Assembly (NCBI GenBank): GCA_045637485.1
Contig: JAZTZK010000178.1
Location: 1-19,908 of the forward strand
Origin: UBA2862 sp045637485
GTDB taxonomy: Bacteria; Bacillota; Clostridia; Christensenellales; Aristaeellaceae
Direction: 5' to 3'
DNA length: 19,908 bases
Shown: positions 14,813 through 19,908 of the stretch, piece after piece
Layout: each line of letters begins with the position of its first letter
Numbering within the stretch: the first letter of the stretch is position 1
Translations under genes and position numbers: made by a program
Notes under the pieces: model-generated
What the model saw: the letters and a program-made list of their open reading frames with translations, nothing else
Told to the model about the DNA's origin: nothing
Databases searched by the model: none

Positions 14813-15547
14813 TCACCCGACGGCCGACGCGACCTCCAGCAGTCCGGCGCGGTATACCGGCCAGATGATCGCCCGGGCCACGCCCCTTATATCGGCCTCC
14901 TTCACCAGTCCGAAGCGGCTGCTCCGGCTATCCAGTCGGTTGTTCCGGTTGTCGCACAGCACGAACGCCGTGCCCTCCGGAACCGTCAGGGGATAATCCA
15001 TGTCCTCCGTGCCCTCGGCCAATTCATACAGGTCGTCCTGTACGGGGGCGGGGGCGTTCGGATCGGCAAAGGGGTTTTCCAGCGCGCCGCCGTAAATGAT
15101 CTGACCGGCGACCCGGTCGGCTTCGTAGCAGTAGGTGGCGTAGGGCTCCTCCAGCGCCTGGCCGTTGACGCTCACCCTGCCGTCGCTGTCCACGTCGACC
15201 TCGTCGCCGCCAAGGGCGATCACCCGCCGCACGGTCAGCCGCTTCATGCCGGAATCCGAATAGCGCACCAGCGCCAGCGCGCCGCGCCCGGGGACGCTTT
15301 GCAGATACGGGGCGTCGCTGCGCACGCACAGGACCACGTCGCCGCTGAGCAGGACGTCGGTCATGCCGTCGCTGCGGATGTCCAATGCGACGAACAGAAG
15401 CCGCATCGCGACGCCGCCTGCCAGCAGCGCCAGGGCCAGTATCACGGCGACGCCGACGCAGGCGCGTCGGTTGGCCGTTCGCCGGTCAATGCGCCTGAAT
15501 TCGCGCCTGACCTGCGCCTCGGTGATCCTCTTGCTGTCCTGACTCAT
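14813..15547 (-). CDS. Signal-peptidase-I-fold protein lacking the Ser/Lys dyad (SipA-like)
   Basis: The 244-residue protein has a cytoplasmic N-terminus, one membrane segment (about 30-55) and an S26 peptidase fold outside. Recognisable boxes are DGMTDVLLSGDVVL (box B), TVRRVIALGGDEV (box D), VSVNGQALEEPYATY and the box E-like VLCDNRNNRLDSRSSRFG. In active enzymes box B begins with Ser-Met; here Gly61-Met62 occurs, with Ser59 two residues earlier. The general-base Lys of KRV is Arg107. The intact paralogue at 17281 has both. Streptococcus pyogenes SipA/LepA in pilus (FCT) loci likewise lacks the dyad and is needed for pilus assembly, so an assembly-helper role is likely. The start ATG 15547 overlaps the sortase stop (ATGA); an in-frame upstream ATG at 15598 lies within the sortase gene. 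Confidence 0.87.
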   Translation of the reverse strand: MSQDSKRITEAQVRREFRRIDRRTANRRACVGVAVILALALLAGGVAMRLLFVALDIRSDGMTDVLLSGDVVLCVRSDAPYLQSVPGRGALALVRYSDSGMKRLTVRRVIALGGDEVDVDSDGRVSVNGQALEEPYATYCYEADRVAGQIIYGGALENPFADPNAPAPVQDDLYELAEGTEDMDYPLTVPEGTAFVLCDNRNNRLDSRSSRFGLVKEADIRGVARAIIWPVYRAGLLEVASAVG

Positions 15548-16383
15548 TTTATGATCTTCCGCCTTTGCTGTTTCCTGCCTGTGGATATCATCATCCACAC
15601 CAGCAGTATCAGCAGCATCGGCGCGGCGAGCACGGGCGCGACCAATATGGGCTTCACCTGCGTCGCGTCGGAGACGACCTTGATGATCTGCTCCATCTCC
15701 ACGTTGGCCGTGCGCGTGCCGCGCACCAGCAGCCGGTGGGAGGTGATGCCGAAGGGCGTGCAGGTCACCAGCGTGCAGTAATCCTCGTTGGGGTCGATGG
15801 CCAGTCCGTCCATCTCCTCGGGCAGCACGATCAATATCTGGTCGACCATATAGGTCATGACCCGATCCATCACGCGGATGACGAAGAGGTCGTCTTCCTC
15901 CATCTGGTCCAGGTCTGTAAACAGTCGCGCGGAGGGCAGGCCCCTGTGACCCGACAGCACCGTGTGGGTGCCCGCGCCGCCCGTGGGCAGCGACGTACCT
16001 TCGATATGGCCCACCGCGATCTGCAGCACGGCCTCGTCGGTGCCGTGGTAGATCGGCAGGGAACAGTTGATTTTCGGTATTTCTATGTAGCCCATGATGC
16101 CGGAGCCCGTGAGGTTCAGCATCGTCTCATATTCGGCATATTCCTCTTCGCTGAGCATGAACCGGTTTGGCTTGCCGGGCAGCTCGCGATTGTATTGCTC
16201 CGCGCGCGTCCATTCCTTGTCGTAATCCACGGGATCGATGTTTTCGATCTGCTCCAGGTAGCTGGCGATGGCGCGGCTCTGGTGGAAGGAGTTCCAGTAA
16301 TCGCTGACGGTGGGATACAGCAGTATCATCACGCCGAGAATCAAGACGATCACCAAGATGATCGTGGACAGATGCTTCCTCAT
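15544..16383 (-). CDS. srtC: Class C-like sortase (catalytically intact)
   Basis: The 279-residue membrane enzyme joins pilin subunits by cleaving a sorting motif and forming isopeptide links to a lysine. It has an N-terminal membrane segment (about 6-24), a catalytic domain and a C-terminal membrane segment (about 247-267) with a basic tail, the class C plan. Motifs: IMGYIEIPKINCSLPIYHGT, AVGHIEGTSLPTGG, SGHRGLPSARLF with His146, TLVTCTPFG with Cys208, and SHRLLVRGTR with Arg217. A clear DPF/DPW lid motif is not visible before the core (KPNRF instead). The start ATG 16383 has AAGGAG six bases upstream and a good promoter further up. It is the first gene of the leftward unit and its stop overlaps the next start. 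Confidence 0.94.
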   Translation of the reverse strand: MRKHLSTIILVIVLILGVMILLYPTVSDYWNSFHQSRAIASYLEQIENIDPVDYDKEWTRAEQYNRELPGKPNRFMLSEEEYAEYETMLNLTGSGIMGYIEIPKINCSLPIYHGTDEAVLQIAVGHIEGTSLPTGGAGTHTVLSGHRGLPSARLFTDLDQMEEDDLFVIRVMDRVMTYMVDQILIVLPEEMDGLAIDPNEDYCTLVTCTPFGITSHRLLVRGTRTANVEMEQIIKVVSDATQVKPILVAPVLAAPMLLILLVWMMISTGRKQQRRKIIK

Positions 16384-16417
16384 GGCACTCCTTCCCACGT
16401 TGAATCTAATACACTAT

Positions 16418-16446
16418 ATTATACCACTGTTTCCAGACTTTCGCAA
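16418..16446 (-). promoter_or_regulatory. Promoter of the leftward sortase-pilin operon
   Basis: On the minus strand TTGCGA (16441-16446), a 17-base spacer and a perfect TATAAT (16418-16423) stand upstream of srtC. The leader would be about 28 bases and contains AAGGAG at 16388-16393. Confidence 0.75.
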
Positions 16447-16484
16447 TATGAAATATTCTCACAATAATTATATTAACCATTATA

Positions 16485-16508
16485 GGTTACATGAACGGTC
16501 ACATGGAG
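16485..16508. promoter_or_regulatory. Candidate operator, two adjoining 12-base direct repeats
   Basis: GGTTACATGAAC (16485-16496) is followed at once by GGTCACATGGAG (16497-16508), nine of twelve bases identical. They lie about 38 bases upstream of the -35 of the leftward promoter, in an AT-rich gap. The first unit contains GGTTACAT, the reverse complement of the ATGTAACC seen at 16646. Confidence 0.5.
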
Positions 16509-16645
16509 CCAAATAACGCAAATTTCAAAAATTTCAATTTTATTAACTTCCTGATATGCCCTCTGTAGTGCGGAGCGCAGGGCGATCTGGCAGGAAAATG
16601 GCGGCAAATCGGTGCAAAGTTGTTAAAAAACTATTAAAGAAAATG

Positions 16646-16666
16646 ATGTAACCCAGCGTGTAACCC
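16646..16666. promoter_or_regulatory. Candidate operator, second pair of half-sites
   Basis: ATGTAACCC (16646-16654) and GTGTAACCC (16658-16666) repeat TGTAACCC at a 12-base step, inverted relative to the pair at 16485. A weaker ATGTAAGG is at 16707-16714. They stand about 100 bases upstream of the rightward -10 element. Confidence 0.45.
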
Positions 16667-16763
16667 CCTATAGCTACAATATTAACAGATTATTGGCTGG
16701 AAGTATATGTAAGGTGGTTCGAAAAAGGAAAGACACGGGCTGCGCAGAGGCAAAGACTACCTA

Positions 16764-16769
16764 TATAAT
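16764..16769 (+). promoter_or_regulatory. -10 element of the rightward pilus operon
   Basis: A perfect TATAAT stands 29 bases before ATG 16799, but no recognisable -35 box is found at 16-19 bases upstream. An activator acting from the repeats further left would fit such a promoter. The rest of 16450-16760 is AT-rich and I see no gene in it. Confidence 0.45.
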
Positions 16770-16798
16770 AACGCATCCGTGCCGGGGGATTTGAATAT

Positions 16799-17284
16799 AT
16801 GACGGATAAGGAACTCAGAAGGCTTCGACGCGACGATCTGCTGCAAATACTGATCAATCAGCAGAAGCAGATCGACGCGCTGAACGAACAGTTACAGCAG
16901 AGCAAAGAGGCGCTGGCCAACCGCGACATCGCCATACAGGAAGCGGGCACGCTGGCGGAGGCCGCGCTGAAGATGAACGACGTGTTCGAGTCGGCCCAGC
17001 ATGCGGCGGACGAATACGTCCAGCAGATGCGCAAGCGGGCCGACGCGCTGGTGGCGGAGGCCGAGAAGCGTTCGTCAGAGGCCCAGAGCCTTGCGGACAA
17101 TGTCGTCAGGAACGCCCGGGCAGAGGCGGACCGCATTCTCAGCCAGGCCAGGAGCGAGGCCGATTCGATGGGCCGCCAGACCCAGGCCGGAACGCAGAGC
17201 CAGCAGGGCGCGGCAGAGGAAGCCGTAAAAGAAGAAAATGACAAGCGCCACCGCTGGCGCATGTGGGGGAATAAAGGAACATGA
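16799..17284 (+). CDS. Coiled-coil protein of pilus/signal-peptidase loci, function unknown
   Basis: The 161-residue protein is soluble and highly charged, with no signal peptide or membrane segment. It opens with ELRRLRRDDLLQILINQQKQI, shown here as LRRDDLLQILINQQKQI, followed by coiled coil to about residue 130 and a disordered Gln/Glu tail. The middle EAGTLAEAALKMNDVFESAQ, then AADEYVQQM, resembles a recurring small protein found beside signal peptidase genes of clostridial surface-protein loci, often mislabelled as a DNA repair protein. The Ala/Glu-rich C-terminal coil (ADALVAEAEKRSSEAQ, NARAEADRILSQA) is like that of DivIVA. A role as a cytoplasmic scaffold for the export/assembly site is an inference. 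GGGGGA lies nine bases before the start; its TGA overlaps the lepB start (ATGA). Confidence 0.75.
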   Translation: MTDKELRRLRRDDLLQILINQQKQIDALNEQLQQSKEALANRDIAIQEAGTLAEAALKMNDVFESAQHAADEYVQQMRKRADALVAEAEKRSSEAQSLADNVVRNARAEADRILSQARSEADSMGRQTQAGTQSQQGAAEEAVKEENDKRHRWRMWGNKGT

Positions 17285-17865
17285 GACGGGGTTTGATGCA
17301 GGAGACCGTGACCGTCGACCAGCTGGAGCGGGAGCTTCGGCGCGAACGGCACCGGCGCAGCTATCGAAGTACGCTGCTCAGCACCGTCAGCGCGCTGGTG
17401 ATCGTGGCGGCGGTGGCCGTGCTGGTATCGATGCTGGCCCTTCCCGTGCTCCAGGTTGTGGGCGAATCCATGACGCCGCTGCTGCACCAGGGCGAGATCG
17501 TAATCGCGCCAAGGGGCACGGCGTTCCAGAAGGGCGACGTCATCGCGTTTTACTTCAACAACAAGATCCTGGTGAAGCGCGTGATCGCCAACGCGGGCGA
17601 GTGGGTGAATATCGATGTGGACGGCAACGTATTCATCAACGACGAGCCCCTGGAGGAGCCCTACCTCACAGAGAAGGCCCTGGGCGACTGCAACATCGCG
17701 TTGCCCTACCAGGTGCCGGACGGGAAGATCTTCGTGATGGGCGACCACCGAAGCACCAGCTCGGACAGCCGAAACACGGCGGTGGGCTGCGTGGCCCAGG
17801 AGCAGATCGTGGGTCGCGTCATGCTGAGGGTATGGCCGTTGAGCGTATTTGGCGTCATCAAATAG
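17281..17865 (+). CDS. lepB: Signal peptidase I (intact)
   Basis: The 194-residue type I signal peptidase cuts signal peptides on the outer membrane face. It has a cytoplasmic basic N-terminus with a predicted helix, a single membrane segment (about 33-56) and the full set of S26 boxes: VVGESMTPLLHQGEIVI with nucleophile Ser63, ILVKRVIANAGEWV with general base Lys99, FINDEPLEEPYLTE, and FVMGDHRSTSSDSR. Length and single membrane segment fit the Gram-positive type. The start overlaps the stop of the coiled-coil gene with AAAGGA just upstream, so the two are coupled. Its place before a large exported protein suggests service to the pilus locus, but it may also be a general enzyme. It is paralogous to the inactive protein at 14813. 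Confidence 0.95.
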   Translation: MRRGLMQETVTVDQLERELRRERHRRSYRSTLLSTVSALVIVAAVAVLVSMLALPVLQVVGESMTPLLHQGEIVIAPRGTAFQKGDVIAFYFNNKILVKRVIANAGEWVNIDVDGNVFINDEPLEEPYLTEKALGDCNIALPYQVPDGKIFVMGDHRSTSSDSRNTAVGCVAQEQIVGRVMLRVWPLSVFGVIK

Positions 17866-17890
17866 CGGGAAGGTGCAAAACAGACCGATT

Positions 17891-17906
17891 ACAGACTGAA
17901 GTCTGT
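17891..17906 (+). other. Small hairpin between lepB and the repeat protein gene
   Basis: ACAGAC, loop TGAA, GTCTGT forms a perfect 6-bp stem 25 bases after lepB. No T-run follows, so read-through into the next gene is expected; it could be a processing point. The 121-base gap shows no good promoter. Confidence 0.35.
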
Positions 17907-17986
17907 GGGCAATTCAGGAAACTTGAGGATTACCGGGTATCAAATAACGAGACTGTCTGCTCGGCAAAAGGTCAGGAGTGTAGAAG

Positions 17987-19908
17987 ATGGAGAATCAGAT
18001 TCGCGAGTTCACAAAGAAGGGAAACAGGAAGCGCTTGCTCAAAAGAGTCATTTCTCTTTTATGCGTAGTTGTGCTGCTCTTCACAATGAATACGCTCAAG
18101 CGAACAGCCACTACGCTGGAGCGCATTGCGATGTGCGGCCTCCAGGAGCACGCCCACATGGCCGGATGCTACAATTCATCCGGTGAGTTGGTGTGCGCCA
18201 TTCCGGAGCACTTCCATACGGACGCCTGTTATCAGCAGAGTCCGACGAATGATCTCGTCCTAAACGGGGATGGCCTGGAAATCGCGGGCGGTCTGGTTGA
18301 CGCGGGCGACACCCAGAGCCTTGATCTCTCCCTGGATCTGGATCAGGGCGATTTGCTTGATTTTGTCCAGGGTTCGGGCGACCAGCCTTCCAATGTCCAG
18401 GACAATGGCAACAATATGTCGCTGCTGGACGGCGACGTGGTGTTGGACACGCCTGAAAATGACCTGGTGTTGGACTCGTCTGAAAATGACCTGACGTTTG
18501 ACGCGCCTGACAAAAAAACCAATAATAATGAAGAAAAGCGGCGCCCGGCCGCAAATGTCTCTGAAGAAAAGAAGCAGAGAGCGATTGAAAACAGCGTTGA
18601 AGAAACCAACTCCGAGGAAGGACAGCAGCTTCTCGAAGAGGAGCAGATTGCCGTAGAGGACGATCAGCATCAGCCTGCCGAAGAGGACCAGGAGCAGATC
18701 AACCTCGAGGATGGTCAGAATCAGTCCGGCGAAGAGGCGCAGGATCAGCCCGCTGAGGAAGACAAGGACCAGTCCGGCGAAGAGACGCAGGATCAGTCCG
18801 CTGAGGAAGACAAGGATCAGTCCGGCGAAGAGACGCAGGATCAGGCTACCGAGGAAGAAATTGAGCAGCCCACCGAGGAGACGCAGGATCAGGCTACCGA
18901 GGAGACGCAGGATCAGTCCACTGAGGAGGAAATTGAGCAGCCCACCGAGGAAGCACAGGATCAGGCTACCGAGGAAGAAATTGAGCAGCCCACCGAGGAG
19001 ACGCAGGATCAGGCCACTGAGGAAGAAATAGATCAATCCACCGAGGAGGCACAGGATCAGACTACCGAGGAAGAAATAGATCAGCCCGCCGAGGAGGGAA
19101 CGGATCAGCCTGCCGAAGGTAAGCAGGAGCAGTCTACCGAACTGGAAACGGATCAGTCTGGCGAGGAAGAGCTGCTTGTAGAAGGCGATCAGGATCAGAT
19201 CATTATAGAGGGACAGGAGCAGCCTGCCGAAGTTGAGCAGGAGCAGCCCGCCGAGGGTGATCAGGAACAGCCTGTTGAAGTCGAACAGGAACAGTCTGTC
19301 GAGGGTGATCAGGAGCAGCCTGTCGAAGACGAGCAGGATCAGCCTGTTGAAGTCGAACAGGAACAGCCTGTCGAAGACGAGCAGGATCAGCCTGTTGAAG
19401 TCGAACAGGAGCAGCCTGTCGAGGGTGATCAGGAACAGCCTGCCGAAGACGAGCAGGAGCAGCCTGTTGAAGTCGAGCAGGATCAGCCTGTTGAAGTCGA
19501 ACAGGAACAGCCTGTCGAAGACGATCAGGAGCAGCCTGTTGAAGTCGAACAGGAGCAGCCTGTCGAAGACGAGCAGGAGCAGCCTGTTGAAGTCGAACAG
19601 GAGCAGCCTGTCGAGGGTGATCAGGAGCAGCCTGCCGAAGTCGAGCAGGAGCAGCCTGTTGAAGTCGAACAGGAGCAGCCTGCCGAGGGAGATCAGGAGC
19701 AGTCTGCCGAAGACGAGCAGGAGCAGCCTGTCGAAGTCGAACAGGAGCAGCCTGCCGAGGGAGATCAGGAGCAGCCTGTCGAAGACGAGCAGGAGCAGCC
19801 TGCCGAGGGAGATCAGGAACAGCCTGTCGAAGTCGAACAGGAGCAGTCTGCCGAGGGAGATCAGGAACAGCCTGTCGAAGACGAGCAGGAGCAGCCTGTC
19901 GAAGACGG
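17987..19908 (+). CDS. Giant Glu/Gln/Pro-repeat surface protein, N-terminal part (3' end outside window)
   Basis: The frame is open from ATG 17987 to the window end (640 codons); AGGAG (17974-17978) lies eight bases upstream. The N-terminus is basic (FTKKGNRKRLLKR) with a hydrophobic export segment (about 21-34). Then come two copies of a Cys/His motif, CGLQEHAHMAGCY (50-62) and CAIPEHFHTDACY (70-82), of the C-x4-H-x-H-x3-CY form common near the start of large Cna-B type adhesins of gut Clostridia. Residues 85-210 are acidic, with short repeats such as ENDLVLD. After that the sequence is an irregular EETQDQATEEEIEQPT-like block and then regular 8-residue repeats QEQPVEVE to the end. No adhesive domain or anchor is seen yet; they would lie to the right. 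It is probably a stalk-bearing adhesin or tip protein of this pilus locus. Confidence 0.85.
   Translation, partial: MENQIREFTKKGNRKRLLKRVISLLCVVVLLFTMNTLKRTATTLERIAMCGLQEHAHMAGCYNSSGELVCAIPEHFHTDACYQQSPTNDLVLNGDGLEIAGGLVDAGDTQSLDLSLDLDQGDLLDFVQGSGDQPSNVQDNGNNMSLLDGDVVLDTPENDLVLDSSENDLTFDAPDKKTNNNEEKRRPAANVSEEKKQRAIENSVEETNSEEGQQLLEEEQIAVEDDQHQPAEEDQEQINLEDGQNQSGEEAQDQPAEEDKDQSGEETQDQSAEEDKDQSGEETQDQATEEEIEQPTEETQDQATEETQDQSTEEEIEQPTEEAQDQATEEEIEQPTEETQDQATEEEIDQSTEEAQDQTTEEEIDQPAEEGTDQPAEGKQEQSTELETDQSGEEELLVEGDQDQIIIEGQEQPAEVEQEQPAEGDQEQPVEVEQEQSVEGDQEQPVEDEQDQPVEVEQEQPVEDEQDQPVEVEQEQPVEGDQEQPAEDEQEQPVEVEQDQPVEVEQEQPVEDDQEQPVEVEQEQPVEDEQEQPVEVEQEQPVEGDQEQPAEVEQEQPVEVEQEQPAEGDQEQSAEDEQEQPVEVEQEQPAEGDQEQPVEDEQEQPAEGDQEQPVEVEQEQSAEGDQEQPVEDEQEQPVED
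18134..18229 (+). other. Tandem C-x4-H-x-H-x3-C motifs
   Basis: Codons for Cys50/His55/His57/Cys61 and Cys70/His75/His77/Cys81 of the repeat protein lie in two 20-residue units. The spacing would allow metal binding or disulfides; neither is proven. They sit right after the export segment. Confidence 0.7.
19214..19908 (+). repeat. 24-base tandem repeat array
   Basis: Twenty-eight complete 24-base units and 23 bases of a 29th run in exact phase to the window edge. Each encodes QEQPVE followed by VE, DE, GD or DD, with occasional Ala for Val, Ser for Pro, or Asp for Glu. A looser array of 21- to 48-base units coding ETQDQATEEE-like words precedes it (about 18720-19130). Confidence 0.95.

Noticed and set aside
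13961..15547. Reading the two inactive enzymes as frameshifted pseudogenes
   Set aside because: Both frames are full length, with proper membrane segments and overlapping or near-touching starts; only active-site residues differ.
13946..15781. 611-codon open frame on the + strand across the sortase-like genes
   Set aside because: It is antisense to three overlapping genes with recognised folds and shows no motif or start signal.
19214..19908. CRISPR array as explanation for the 24-base repeats
   Set aside because: The units are contiguous without spacers, in phase with an open frame, and differ by codon-level substitutions.

Overview
The window looks like a chromosomal segment of a GC-rich, Gram-positive member of the Clostridia, probably host- or anaerobe-associated. 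The evidence is the sepF-ylmG-ylmH-divIVA division cluster, an acetogen-type methyltetrahydrofolate methyltransferase, strong AAGGAGG-like ribosome sites, and a sortase pilus locus of the SpaA/Cna-B type. No rRNA, tRNA, CRISPR array, transposase or phage gene is visible. The exact lineage cannot be told from the sequence alone.

Left part (1-5240): the 3' end of a corrinoid methyltransferase gene; a low-molecular-weight tyrosine phosphatase with its own promoter; convergent to it, lgt, preceded on the minus strand by a membrane diguanylate cyclase with a long leader; then a secreted thioredoxin-fold protein with a C-terminal prealbumin-like (SpaA/Cna-B-like) domain, closed by a strong hairpin terminator.

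Middle part (5300-9860): a promoter followed by co-directional genes for an HlyD-like membrane protein, the PLP homeostasis protein YggS, SepF, YlmG/YggT, YlmH and DivIVA. This is the conserved cell-division/cell-pole cluster of Firmicutes. The 430-base gap that follows (9857-10289) carries a possible terminator, GGGAACA-type repeats and a perfect 15-bp palindrome.

Right part (10230-19908): a divergent sortase-pilus locus. Leftward, in one tightly coupled unit, lie an intact class C-like sortase, a signal-peptidase-fold protein lacking both catalytic residues, a sortase-fold protein lacking the catalytic His and Cys, and a 1198-residue multi-domain isopeptide pilin-like protein with an unusual sorting signal. 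Rightward lie a coiled-coil protein, an intact signal peptidase I, and a very large Glu/Gln/Pro-repeat surface protein that runs off the window. The AT-rich 415-base gap between the two arms holds a good leftward promoter and repeated ATGTAACC-type half-sites that could be operators for both arms.

The most interesting feature is that each catalytic enzyme of the pilus locus (sortase and signal peptidase) is accompanied by a paralogue whose active site is destroyed. A dead signal peptidase that assists pilus assembly is known from Streptococcus pyogenes (SipA). A dead sortase paired with it is, to my knowledge, not a standard part of described pilus systems. Palindromic REP-like elements lie in several intergenic gaps.
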